Made by a program: the position numbers and the translations under genes
From: DAHUYF01 sp035623985
GTDB lineage: Bacteria > Pseudomonadota > Alphaproteobacteria > ATCC43930 > CGMCC-115725
Length of the DNA stretch: 64,000 nucleotides
NCBI GenBank assembly: GCA_035623985.1
Contig: DASPSJ010000082.1
Location: 1-64,000, forward strand
Direction: 5' to 3'
The notes under the pieces: model-generated
Told to the model about the DNA's origin: nothing
The model's input: the letters and a program-made list of their open reading frames with translations, nothing else
The model's database searches: none
Part shown: positions 32,870 to 41,142 of the stretch, piece by piece
Position numbering within the stretch: position 1 is the stretch's first letter
Layout: every line of letters begins with the position of its first letter

Positions 32870-33564
32870 CCCCGGTCGCGCCGCCCTTCCCCCTCGCTGT
32901 CGCGTGCCCGACCGTCTTCGGCGCCCTCCTCGGCCCGGTGCAGGAAGGACAAGACCTCGTCGTCGCCGATCTGGTGGAAGTCCTTGTAAAACTGGCTGAT
33001 GGCAAAGAAATCCTCGGGCGTCGACAAGCAGACGATCTCGTCTGTCTCCGCCCGCAGCCGCTCTATCGCGCGCGCGGGCGCGACGGGGACCGCGAGGACG
33101 AGCTTCGACGGCTGACGCCGCCGGATGGCCAGCAATGCCGCGAGCATCGTCGCTCCCGTGGCGATGCCGTCATCGACGACGATCGCGCCGCGGTTCGCCA
33201 AAGGCGCCGGCGATCGGTCCTTGAAATAGAGCTTGCGCCGCCGCTCGATCTCTTCCGCCTGGCTTGCGATCTCCCTGTCCAGATAGGATTGCGGCACGCC
33301 CAGCTCGGCGAGGATGTCCCGATCGATGACCTTTTCCAGCCGCCCCCCGTCGACGATCGCGCCGACGGCAAGCTCCGGCGCGCCGGGAGCGCCGATCTTG
33401 CGCACCAGGACCAGATCGAGCGGCGCCTTGAGCGCCAGGGCGATCTCGCACCCGATCGGCACGCCGCCCCGCGGCAGCGCCAGCACCACCGGCTGCTGGT
33501 CGCGCAGATGCAGCAGCTTTGCGGCGAGGCGCCGGCCCGCATCCTGTCTGTCCTGAAATATCAT
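32866..33564 (-). CDS. Phosphoribosyltransferase-domain protein
   Basis: 232 residues. Type-I PRTase fold with the PRPP loop IVVDDGIATGATMLAALLAI (near 110-130) and VVLALPRGGVPIGCEIA at the N-terminus. The group is usually annotated 'phosphoribosyltransferase', often fused to or beside a dienelactone-hydrolase-like protein, as here. The substrate is unknown. The C-terminal ~20 residues are charged (EEGAEDGRARDSEGEGRRDR). ATG overlap with the upstream hydrolase gene. Confidence 0.85.
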   Translation of the reverse strand: MIFQDRQDAGRRLAAKLLHLRDQQPVVLALPRGGVPIGCEIALALKAPLDLVLVRKIGAPGAPELAVGAIVDGGRLEKVIDRDILAELGVPQSYLDREIASQAEEIERRRKLYFKDRSPAPLANRGAIVVDDGIATGATMLAALLAIRRRQPSKLVLAVPVAPARAIERLRAETDEIVCLSTPEDFFAISQFYKDFHQIGDDEVLSFLHRAEEGAEDGRARDSEGEGRRDRG

Positions 33565-34235
33565 CGACCCTCTCCAGGCGTTGCGCGCAGACGACCGGCG
33601 AACCAATGCCGCGCCAACCGCGCCACCTGCTCCAGCGCGCCCGGCTCCTCGAAGAGATGGGTGGCGCCAGCCACCACTTCCAATGCCGCTTCGCAACGCA
33701 GCCGGGCCAGCGCCGAGCGGTTGAGCGCAAGCACCTCGCGGTCGGCGCCGCCGACGATCAGCAGCGTCGGCGCCGTCACATGCGCGAGCGCGCCGCCGGC
33801 GAGGTCGGGCCGACCTCCGCGCGAGACGACGGCCGAGATGGCGCGCCCGAGCTTCCCGGCGGCCACGAGCGCGGCGGCGGCGCCGGTGCTTGCGCCGAAA
33901 TAGCCGATCGGCAGGCCGGCCGTGAGCGCGAGGCTTTTGGTCCATTCCGTCGCGAGGACGAGCCGCTCGGCGAGCAAGGCGATATCGAAGACGTTGACCC
34001 GGTCGGCGGCCTCGTCCTCGCTCAGCAGGTCGAACAGCAGCGTCGCGAGACCGGCCTGCTGCAACTCAGCCGCGACAAGAGCGTTGCGCGGGCTCAGCCG
34101 GCTGCTGCCGCTGCCATGCGCAAAGACGACCAGTCCTTCCGTCCGCCCGGCAGGCAAGGCAAGCGTGCCCTCGAGCCCGCGTGGCGGAATGCTCACCGTC
34201 TTGCGCTGCGGCCGTGCGTTCTCAGCGACCGACAT
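33561..34235 (-). CDS. Alpha/beta hydrolase (dienelactone-hydrolase-like)
   Basis: 224 residues. Alpha/beta fold: VVFAHGSGSSRLSPRN (oxyanion region), nucleophile elbow GYFGASTGAAAALVAA (Ser in GASTG), the Asp strand APTLLIVGGADREVL and the His in GATHLFEEPG. Proteins of this group occur paired or fused with the PRTase that follows, so the two probably act together. The promoter region carries a TTGAT-N4-CGCAA box that overlaps the end of the carbamate kinase gene. Confidence 0.88.
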   Translation of the reverse strand: MSVAENARPQRKTVSIPPRGLEGTLALPAGRTEGLVVFAHGSGSSRLSPRNALVAAELQQAGLATLLFDLLSEDEAADRVNVFDIALLAERLVLATEWTKSLALTAGLPIGYFGASTGAAAALVAAGKLGRAISAVVSRGGRPDLAGGALAHVTAPTLLIVGGADREVLALNRSALARLRCEAALEVVAGATHLFEEPGALEQVARLARHWFAGRLRATPGEGR

Positions 34236-34311
34236 GCCTCGCCCGAGGCACCCTGTGCCCCGTCCTTTCCCGCCAGGGTGAAAGGCTAAGCCTTGGACAA
34301 GGGGATGCGCC

Positions 34312-34325
34312 TTGATCTAGCGCAA
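34312..34325 (-). promoter_or_regulatory. FNR/FixK-type box overlapping the 3' end of the carbamate kinase gene
   Basis: TTGAT-CTAG-CGCAA, two mismatches in the right arm. It is 83 bases from the hydrolase ATG at 34235. The CTA within the spacer is the complement of the carbamate kinase TAG stop. Confidence 0.5.
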
Positions 34326-35255
34326 GGCCCGCGGAAGACCCGGGGCGCCCGGCTGCACGATCGTTCCCGCCATGCCCGCGAGGATCAACGGGGCGTCCTT
34401 CAACGCGCCGATGCCGGCACGGCGTCCGGTCCTTTCCACGAAGCGACAGGCCGCGGCCACTTTCGGGGCCATCGAGCCCGGAGCAAAGGAGAGCTCGCGC
34501 AAGGCTGCGGCGCTGACGGCTCCGATGGGCGCGCCGTTCTCCATCGGCCAACGCGTCCACACCGCCGGAACATCGGTGAGCAGCAGCAGGGCATCGGCCT
34601 CGAGCGCCTCGGCGAGCAGGGCGGCCGAAAGATCCTTGTCGATCACCGCCTCGACGCCGCGCACGCCGCCGTCGGGCAAGGCAACCACCGGAATGCCGCC
34701 GCCGCCGGCGCAGATGACGATGGCGCCGGCGCGCAAAAGCAGCTTGATGGCGGCGATCTCGCGAATGCGGCGCGGGGCCGGCGAGGGCACGACGCGGCGA
34801 TAGCCGCCGGCGTCCGGACGGAACACCCAGGAAGTCTCGGCGCCAAGCCGCTCCGCCTCTTGCTTGCCATAGACCGGGCCGATCGGCTTGCTGGGCGCCG
34901 CGAAGGCAGGATCGGCGGGATCCACCTCGACTTGGGTGAGCAACGTTGCGAGGTCGCGGCCAGGCAGCTCGCCGGCAAGCGCCAGCTCGATCAAATAGCC
35001 GATCATCCCTTCGCTTTCCGCGCCGAGCACGTCCAAAGGGTAAGATGGGACCTTGCGATAGGCCGCCGATTGCAGCGCCAAGAGGCCGATCTGCGGTCCG
35101 TTGCCGTGAGTGACGACAACCTCGTGGGCGCGCGCGATGGGCGCCACGGCAAGCGAGATTGCCTGGAGCACGTTGTTGCGCTGCACCTCGGCCGACAAAG
35201 GCTCGCCGCGGCGGAGCAGGGCGTTGCCGCCGAGCGCGATCACCACGCGCATCAT
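34317..35255 (-). CDS. arcC: Carbamate kinase
   Basis: 312 residues. Amino-acid-kinase fold with VVIALGGNALLRRGEP, THGNGPQIGLLALQ, AICAGGGGIPV-like (VICAGGGGIPVVAL) and DKDLSAALLAE. It makes ATP from carbamoyl phosphate, the energy-yielding step of arginine or agmatine fermentation. No arginine deiminase or ornithine transcarbamylase is encoded here. The ATG overlaps the stop of the cDPGS-like gene (ATGA), so they are coupled. It is the third gene of the decarboxylase operon. Confidence 0.95.
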   Translation of the reverse strand: MMRVVIALGGNALLRRGEPLSAEVQRNNVLQAISLAVAPIARAHEVVVTHGNGPQIGLLALQSAAYRKVPSYPLDVLGAESEGMIGYLIELALAGELPGRDLATLLTQVEVDPADPAFAAPSKPIGPVYGKQEAERLGAETSWVFRPDAGGYRRVVPSPAPRRIREIAAIKLLLRAGAIVICAGGGGIPVVALPDGGVRGVEAVIDKDLSAALLAEALEADALLLLTDVPAVWTRWPMENGAPIGAVSAAALRELSFAPGSMAPKVAAACRFVERTGRRAGIGALKDAPLILAGMAGTIVQPGAPGLPRALR

Positions 35256-36634
35256 CGCGCTCCGCCGTCGGCGCCGCGGCCGGCGAGGAACCCGTCGATG
35301 AGCGGCGCAAGCCGCGGTTCGCCGGCATCGGCAAAGGCGTAACGCGCCCGCACGACGGGCATGTCGACGCGGATGAGCCGCGCGAGGTCGATGGGCGTGG
35401 CGGCGATCACGACATCGGCCGCGGCCCGGTTGATCGTGGTCTCGATCGCGCGTAGCTGCGCCGGGTTGTAGCCGACCGCCGGCAGCACTTTGCCGATATG
35501 CGGGTAGGCGGCGAACACGGCGGCGATTTCCGGCGACGCGGCGATCCGGGGGTCGACGATCTCGGCCGCCCCGGCGTCGCGGGCGGCGACCAGCCCCGCG
35601 CCGTAGGCCATGCCGCCATGCGTGATGGTCGGCCCGTCCTCGACGACGAGCACGCGTCGGCCCTTGATCGCGGAGGGGTCATCGAGCCGCACGGGCGAGG
35701 CGCCGCGGACGATCAGGGCGCGCGGATTGATTGCGCGACAGCGCGCGATCAGCGCCTCGACCTCCGCGCTTGCCGCCGCATCCACCTTGTTGACGAGCAG
35801 CAGGTCCGCCATGCGGGCGACCGCCTCGCCGGGATGATGCGTCGCCACTTGCGCGGGCCGCAAAGCATCCACGACGGTGATGTGGAAGTCGGGTCGGATG
35901 AAGGGAAAGTCGTTGTTGCCGCCGTCCCAGACGATGATGTCGGCCTCGCCTTCGGCCGCCTTGAGAATGGCGGCATAGTCGATCCCGGCGAAGACGAGGT
36001 TGCCCATGGCGATATGCGGCTCGTATTCCTCGCGCTCCTCGAGGGTGCAGGACGCCCGATCGAGATCGGCCGGCGAGGCAAAGCGCTGGACGCGCTCGGA
36101 GGCGAGGTCGCCATAGGGCATCGGATGGCGCAGGACGGCGACGCGCTTGCCGCGGTCGCGCAGGCGCCCGGCGATGAAGCGCGCGACCGCCGACTTGCCG
36201 CATCCCGTCCGCACGGCGGTGACCGCGATCACCGGCAAGGACGCGGCGAGCATCGTTCGCGCGGGACCCAAGAGCGTGAAATCGGCGCCCAAGGCCAGCG
36301 CGCGCGAGGCCAGGTGCATGACATGCTCATGCGGCACGTCGCTATAGGCGAAGACGATCTCGTCGACGGCTTGGCCGCGGCAGAGCTCTTCGAGTCGGCC
36401 CTCCGCGGCGATGGGTATGCCCTCGGGATAAAGCGGCCCGGCCAACTCGGGCGGGTAGCGTCGCCCCGCTATGCCGGGAATCTGGGTTGCGGTGAAAGCG
36501 ACGACGCGCGCGGCGGCGGCGTTGCGATAGACCACGTTGAAATTGTGAAAGTCGCGGCCGGCGGCGCCGAGAATGACCACGCGCCTCGGCGCCGCCGGCT
36601 CAGATGCAATAGGTGCGGATGGGACGGAAGCCAT
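35252..36634 (-). CDS. Cyclic 2,3-diphosphoglycerate synthetase-like P-loop protein
   Basis: 460 residues from the ATG at 36634, which lies 34 bases inside the end of the decarboxylase gene with GGAG ahead. Features: N-terminal Rossmann strand VVILGAAGRDFHNFNVVYRN, then Walker A TAVRTGCGKSAV (K137, S138), WDGGNNDFPFIRPD, and LLVNKVDAA resembling a GTPase NKxD. The closest family I know is cyclic 2,3-diphosphoglycerate synthetase of methanogens, whose bacterial relatives are of unproven function. Co-occurrence with carbamate kinase suggests a link to phosphate or ATP metabolism in anoxia. Confidence 0.75.
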   Translation of the reverse strand: MASVPSAPIASEPAAPRRVVILGAAGRDFHNFNVVYRNAAAARVVAFTATQIPGIAGRRYPPELAGPLYPEGIPIAAEGRLEELCRGQAVDEIVFAYSDVPHEHVMHLASRALALGADFTLLGPARTMLAASLPVIAVTAVRTGCGKSAVARFIAGRLRDRGKRVAVLRHPMPYGDLASERVQRFASPADLDRASCTLEEREEYEPHIAMGNLVFAGIDYAAILKAAEGEADIIVWDGGNNDFPFIRPDFHITVVDALRPAQVATHHPGEAVARMADLLLVNKVDAAASAEVEALIARCRAINPRALIVRGASPVRLDDPSAIKGRRVLVVEDGPTITHGGMAYGAGLVAARDAGAAEIVDPRIAASPEIAAVFAAYPHIGKVLPAVGYNPAQLRAIETTINRAAADVVIAATPIDLARLIRVDMPVVRARYAFADAGEPRLAPLIDGFLAGRGADGGAR

Positions 36635-37793
36635 TGAACTCCACCGATGCGTAGCTCGCGGTATAGGCACCGGCCGACAGGAAATCGACGGGATCGCCGA
36701 TGCCGAGCGCCAGCGGCAAGTCGTAGCGCGATTTCTCGTAAAGAACGTCGGTGCTGTCGCAGGTGGGACCGGCAAGCACGACGCGCCCGCAGGGTTCGTC
36801 CAGCCGCGGCGTGCGCAGCCGATAGGCGATCCGCTCGTCCAGCGTCTCGGTCAATCCGTTGTATCGTCCGGCGTCGAGATAGACCCATCGCGCGGCGTCG
36901 TGATCCGGCCGCTCGGCAATCAACAGCACCCTGGCGCGCAACAGGCCGGCGTCGCCGACGAGGTATCGTCCCGGCTCCAGGAGAATCTGCGGGCGGGAAC
37001 CGTCGAATTCCCGGCCAAGCGCCGCCTCGATCGTCTCCGCATAGCACGACAGGTCGGGAATCGGCGTGCGGTAGCGGGCCGGCAATCCGCCGCCGAGGTT
37101 GAGCAAGTCGAGCGTCACGCCTTCGCGCGAACAGCGGCGGAAGATTTCCGCCGCATGCGCGATCGCCACGCTCCAGCGCTGCGGCTCCGTCTGTTGCGAG
37201 CCGACGTGAAAAGAGACGCCCGCCGGCCGCAATCCCAACCGGCCGGCGCGCAGCAGCAGATCCGCGGCGGTCTGGCGATCGCAGCCGAACTTGCGGGTCA
37301 GCGGCCATTGCGCGCTATGGTCCCTGACCAGCATGCGGCAGAAGACCCGCGCGCCCGGCGCGGCGCGCGCGAGCTTCTCCAGTTCCGCGGCGCTGTCGAA
37401 GGCGAAGAGGTCGATCCCCTCCGCATGCGCTTGGGCGATGTCGGCTTCGCGCTTGATGGTGTTGCCGAAAGAGCAGCGGCCGGCCGGCAATCCCATTCCC
37501 AGGCAGCGCGCGATCTCGCCGTCGCTGGCAAGATCGACATTGGCGCCGAGCGCGGCAAGCGTGGCGATCACCTCCGGCGCGGGATTGGCCTTCACCGCAT
37601 AGTAGATCGACATTGCCGGAAACAGCGCCTGAAGCGTGCGATACAGCGCGCCGACGATCTTCAGATCGATGACGACGCAGGGCGTCGGCGGACTCTCCCG
37701 GGCGAGAAATTCGTCGATTCTGTCCGTAGCGGAGGCGGCCGCCGCGTCCTTCGCCGGGTTGGGATGCCACTCCCCGCGAAATCCCGTCGACAT
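36600..37793 (-). CDS. Ornithine/lysine-type PLP decarboxylase (alanine-racemase fold)
   Basis: 397 residues. Group IV decarboxylase: PLP lysine K68 in IYYAVKANP, HVGSQQ, the phosphate loop LNLGGGLPARY (near 232), EPGRYLVGDAG (near 273), catalytic Cys C345 with D346 in GPTCDSTDVLYEK, and the C-terminal GAYTASYASVEFNGF. The CDSTD pattern fits ornithine decarboxylase making putrescine. It heads an operon with the cDPGS-like gene and carbamate kinase. A TTGAG-N4-ATCAA site is 65 bases upstream. Confidence 0.92.
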   Translation of the reverse strand: MSTGFRGEWHPNPAKDAAAASATDRIDEFLARESPPTPCVVIDLKIVGALYRTLQALFPAMSIYYAVKANPAPEVIATLAALGANVDLASDGEIARCLGMGLPAGRCSFGNTIKREADIAQAHAEGIDLFAFDSAAELEKLARAAPGARVFCRMLVRDHSAQWPLTRKFGCDRQTAADLLLRAGRLGLRPAGVSFHVGSQQTEPQRWSVAIAHAAEIFRRCSREGVTLDLLNLGGGLPARYRTPIPDLSCYAETIEAALGREFDGSRPQILLEPGRYLVGDAGLLRARVLLIAERPDHDAARWVYLDAGRYNGLTETLDERIAYRLRTPRLDEPCGRVVLAGPTCDSTDVLYEKSRYDLPLALGIGDPVDFLSAGAYTASYASVEFNGFRPIRTYCI

Positions 37794-37851
37794 GCGCCGT
37801 GCCCTCGTCGTCCCCGATGCGCCAAGCTAGGTCGGCCGCCGCCGCGGGACA

Positions 37852-37865
37852 TTGAGGCAAATCAA
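37852..37865 (-). promoter_or_regulatory. FNR/FixK-type box upstream of the decarboxylase operon
   Basis: TTGAG-GCAA-ATCAA, one mismatch, centred 65 bases from the ATG at 37793. A second box for the divergent operon begins 19 bases further right. Confidence 0.65.
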
Positions 37866-37883
37866 GCGGCGCCCGTACCCTGA

Positions 37884-37897
37884 TTGATTTATGTCAA
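37884..37897 (+). promoter_or_regulatory. FNR/FixK-type box upstream of the 2-oxoacid dehydrogenase operon
   Basis: TTGAT-TTAT-GTCAA, one mismatch, centred 68 bases ahead of the likely GTG start at 37959. Confidence 0.65.
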
Positions 37898-37958
37898 GGC
37901 GCGGCTTCCCGTTCAGTTCTATTTTTTGTTGGTTCGCGACAAGCGCAGCGGGTGTGAC

Positions 37959-39053
37959 GTGGCGAAGGACGTGGCGCATTTCGATATCGGTTACCGCCAG
38001 TGCCTCGCTCCGGAGGGGCGGCCGCTCGATGGTCTTCCCGAGTTTGCTCGCGACGCGGAGACTCTGATCGGACTTTATCGCGCCATGGTCCGCACCCGGA
38101 CCTTCGACGCCAAGGCGGTGGCGTTGCAGCGGACCGGCCGCCTCGGCACCTTCGCTTCCTCGCTCGGCCAGGAGGCGGTAGCGGTCGGTGTTGCCAGCGC
38201 GATGCGCGCGGAAGACGTGCTGCTGCCGAGCTTTCGCGAGCACGGCGCGCAATTGTGGCGCGGCGTCAGCCCGCTGGAGCTGTTTCTTTACTGGGGCGGC
38301 GATGAGCGCGGCAGCGATTTCGCGGGACCGCGTCAGGATTTCCCCGTGAGCGTTCCCGTCGGCAGCCATGCGCCGCACGCCGCCGGCGTGGCATTGGCCT
38401 TCAAGCTGCGCCACGAGCGCCGCGCCGCCGTCGCGATCCTGGGCGACGGCGCCACCTCCAAAGGCGACGTCGCCGAGGCGCTCAACATCGCCGGGGTCTG
38501 GCAGCTTCCCGCTCTCTTCGTCGTCACCAACAACCAATGGGCGATCTCGGTGCCGCGCCGGCGCCAGAGCGCCGCCGAAACGCTGGCGCAGAAGGCGATA
38601 GCCGCGGGCATCCCCGGCGAGCAGGTCGACGGGAACGATGTGATCGCGGTCCATCAGGCGGCGGCGGCGGCGCTCGAGCGGGCAAGAAGCGGGGGCGGCG
38701 CCAGCCTCATCGAGGCCGTCACCTATCGGCTTGCCGATCATACCACCGCCGATGATGCCAGCCGCTATCGCGACGACGCCGAGGTAAGCCGGCATTGGCC
38801 GGAGGAGCCGCTGATCCGCCTGCGCGCCTATCTCGCCGAAACCGGGCATTGGACCAAAACCGACGAGGAAAAGCTGCTTGCCGCGACGGCGGCGGAGATC
38901 GACGCGGCCACGTCCGCCTACCTCGCCACGAAACCGCAGCTTCCGGAAAGCATGTTCGACTACACTTTCGAACGGCTGCCGGCCGATCTCTGCGATCAGC
39001 GCGCGCAAGCGCTCGCGCCGGCGCCGGTAGCCGAGCCGATAACGGCGAGGTGA
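37959..39053 (+). CDS. pdhA: Pyruvate/2-oxoacid dehydrogenase E1 component, alpha subunit
   Basis: About 364 residues from a GTG at 37959. The frame opens inside the regulatory box, so an upstream start is unlikely; a GTG at 37968 is an alternative. The TPP/Mg motif is AILGDGATSKGDVAEALNIA...NNQWAIS (GDG-x~26-N). Also FASSLGQEAVAVGVASAM and FREHGAQLWRGVSP. It decarboxylates pyruvate or a branched 2-oxoacid with TPP. First gene of a five-gene operon. E3 is not encoded here. Confidence 0.92.
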   Translation: MAKDVAHFDIGYRQCLAPEGRPLDGLPEFARDAETLIGLYRAMVRTRTFDAKAVALQRTGRLGTFASSLGQEAVAVGVASAMRAEDVLLPSFREHGAQLWRGVSPLELFLYWGGDERGSDFAGPRQDFPVSVPVGSHAPHAAGVALAFKLRHERRAAVAILGDGATSKGDVAEALNIAGVWQLPALFVVTNNQWAISVPRRRQSAAETLAQKAIAAGIPGEQVDGNDVIAVHQAAAAALERARSGGGASLIEAVTYRLADHTTADDASRYRDDAEVSRHWPEEPLIRLRAYLAETGHWTKTDEEKLLAATAAEIDAATSAYLATKPQLPESMFDYTFERLPADLCDQRAQALAPAPVAEPITAR

Positions 39054-39057
39054 CCTC

Positions 39058-40038
39058 GTGGCCGAAATCACCCTCATTCAAGCCGTCACGCTCGCCCTGG
39101 CGCGCGCCATGGAGGAAGATCCCCGCGTCCTGGTCCTCGGCGAGGATGTCGGCGCCGATGGCGGCGTTTTTCGCGCGACGGAGGGCCTGCTGGCGCGCTT
39201 CGGCGCCGAACGGGTGATCGACACGCCGCTCGCCGAGGCGGCCATCGCCGGCCTTTCGATCGGGCTTGCCGCCCAGGGGTTCCGGCCGGTGGCGGAGATC
39301 CAATTCACCGGCTTCATCTATCCCGCGATCGACCAGTTGGTGAACCATGCCTCGCGCCTGCGCACGCGCACGCGCGGCCGACTCACTTGTCCGATGGTCC
39401 TGCGCTCGCCCTCCGGCGGCGGCGTGCACGCGCCCGAGCATCATTCGGAGAGCCCCGAGGCCATGTTCGCGCATATCCCGGGACTGCGCGTCGTCATCCC
39501 GTCCTCGCCGCGCCGCGCCTATGGCCTGCTGCTCGCCGCGATCCGCGGCGCCGATCCCGTGGTCTTCCTCGAGCCGACGCGGCTCTATCGCGCGTTTCGC
39601 GAGGAAGTCGCCGATGACGGCGCGGGCCTTCCGCTCGACCGTTGCTTCGTCTTGCGCGAAGGCAAGGACATGACGCTGATCGCCTGGGGCGCCATGGTGC
39701 GCGAGGCGCTTGCCGCCGCCGTCGCCCTGGCGCGGGAGGGCGTGAGCGCCGAGGTGATCGACGTCGCGACGCTGAAGCCCCTCGACGCCGAGACGATCAT
39801 CGCCTCGGTCGGCAAGACCGGGCGCTGCATCATCGCGCAGGAAGCGCCGCTGACCGGCGGGTTTGCCGGCGAGATCGCGGCCCGGCTCGCCGAACGCGGG
39901 CTGATGACGCTGCTGGCGCCGATCGAGCGCGTCGCCGGCTACGACACCGTCATGCCGCTGCCCCGGCTCGAGCATCTCTACCTGCCCAACGCCGCGCGCA
40001 TCGCCGCGGCGGCCCGGCGCGCCATGGCCTATGCATGA
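39058..40038 (+). CDS. pdhB: Pyruvate/2-oxoacid dehydrogenase E1 component, beta subunit
   Basis: 326 residues, GTG start 4 bases after the alpha-subunit stop. Transketolase-type fold: VLVLGEDVGADGGVFRATEG, DTPLAEAAIAGLSIGLA, EIQFTGFIYPAIDQLVNHAS and RSPSGGGVHAPEHHSESPEA. The C-terminal domain shows VEVIDVATLKPLDAETI-like (AEVIDVATLKPLD). It forms an alpha2beta2 E1 with the preceding gene product. Its stop overlaps the E2 ATG. Confidence 0.94.
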   Translation: MAEITLIQAVTLALARAMEEDPRVLVLGEDVGADGGVFRATEGLLARFGAERVIDTPLAEAAIAGLSIGLAAQGFRPVAEIQFTGFIYPAIDQLVNHASRLRTRTRGRLTCPMVLRSPSGGGVHAPEHHSESPEAMFAHIPGLRVVIPSSPRRAYGLLLAAIRGADPVVFLEPTRLYRAFREEVADDGAGLPLDRCFVLREGKDMTLIAWGAMVREALAAAVALAREGVSAEVIDVATLKPLDAETIIASVGKTGRCIIAQEAPLTGGFAGEIAARLAERGLMTLLAPIERVAGYDTVMPLPRLEHLYLPNAARIAAAARRAMAYA

Positions 40039-41132
40039 GCGACTTCGCGCTTCCCGACCTGGGCGAGGGCCTCCAGGAGGCCGAGATCGTCGCCTGGCAT
40101 GTCGCGGAAGGCGATCACGTCGTTGCCGACCAGCCGCTGGTCTCGGTTGAAACGGAAAAGGCGGTCGTCGAAGTGCCTTCGCCGCAGGCGGGACGCATTG
40201 CCCGCCTGCTGGCCAAGGTGCACGACCGCGTCAAGGTCGGCGCCCCCATCCTCGCCTTCGCGGAAGGCCCTCATCCCGACAGCGGCACGGTGGTGGGAGA
40301 GCTCGTCCGCGAGACCCCGGCGGCGGCACCGACGCCGTCGCCGGAACCGGAGCCTCCCGGGCGGGCCGCGCCGGCGGTTCGCGCTCTGGCGCGCGAGCGG
40401 GGCGTCGATCTCGCGGCGCTCCAAGGCCATGGGCCGGGCGGCGCCATTACCCGCGAGGACGTGGAACAAGCCGCGGCATCGTCGAAGGCTGGCGTCGCCG
40501 GCGAGCCGTTGCGCGGCATGCGGCGCAGCATGGCGATGAACATGGCACGCGCCCATGCGGAGGTGGTGCCGGCGACGGTCTTTGACGAGGCGGACGTCGA
40601 GGCTTGGTGGAAGCTGGGTGCCGATGTGACCGTCCGGCTCATTCGCGCCATCCTCGCCGGCTGCCGCTCGGTGCCCGCGCTCAACGCCTGGTACGAGGGC
40701 CGCGCCATGATCCTGCAAGCGCGGTCGCAGATCGATCTCGGCATCGCGGTCGACACCGAAGACGGCCTCATCGTTCCGGTGCTCCGCGACGTCGGCGGCC
40801 TCGATCCGAGCACGCTGCGCGACCATCTGGCCGCGCTGCTGGCGGCCGTCCGCTCCCGCAGGATCGCGCCGGGCCAGCTCCGCGACGCGACGATCACCTT
40901 GTCGAATTTCGGCATGCTGGCGGGAAGCCACGCGGCGCTGGTGGTCCTGCCGCCGCAAATCGCCATCATCGGCGCCGGGCGCATCGCGCCCAGGGCCGTT
41001 CCGGCTCGACCGGGTCCAGCGTTCCGTCATATGCTGCCGCTGTCGCTGACCTTCGATCACCGCGCGGCGACCGGCGGCGACGCGGCCCGGTTTCTCCAGG
41101 CGATGATCGCCGACCTTCATAGCCGGTATTAG
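40035..41132 (+). CDS. pdhC: 2-Oxoacid dehydrogenase E2 (dihydrolipoamide acyltransferase)
   Basis: 365 residues. One lipoyl domain with the lipoylated Lys in VETEKAVVEVPSP (near residue 42), a Pro/Glu linker, a peripheral-subunit-binding domain (AVRALARERGVDLAALQGHGPGG) and the acyltransferase domain. The active-site motif reads SLTFDHRAATGGDAARF, where the usual H-x3-D-G Asp is Thr; this variant may be normal for the subgroup. The length is short for an E2. Start overlaps the E1-beta stop (ATGA). Confidence 0.92.
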   Translation: MSDFALPDLGEGLQEAEIVAWHVAEGDHVVADQPLVSVETEKAVVEVPSPQAGRIARLLAKVHDRVKVGAPILAFAEGPHPDSGTVVGELVRETPAAAPTPSPEPEPPGRAAPAVRALARERGVDLAALQGHGPGGAITREDVEQAAASSKAGVAGEPLRGMRRSMAMNMARAHAEVVPATVFDEADVEAWWKLGADVTVRLIRAILAGCRSVPALNAWYEGRAMILQARSQIDLGIAVDTEDGLIVPVLRDVGGLDPSTLRDHLAALLAAVRSRRIAPGQLRDATITLSNFGMLAGSHAALVVLPPQIAIIGAGRIAPRAVPARPGPAFRHMLPLSLTFDHRAATGGDAARFLQAMIADLHSRY

Positions 41133-41142
41133 AAAGCGAGCC

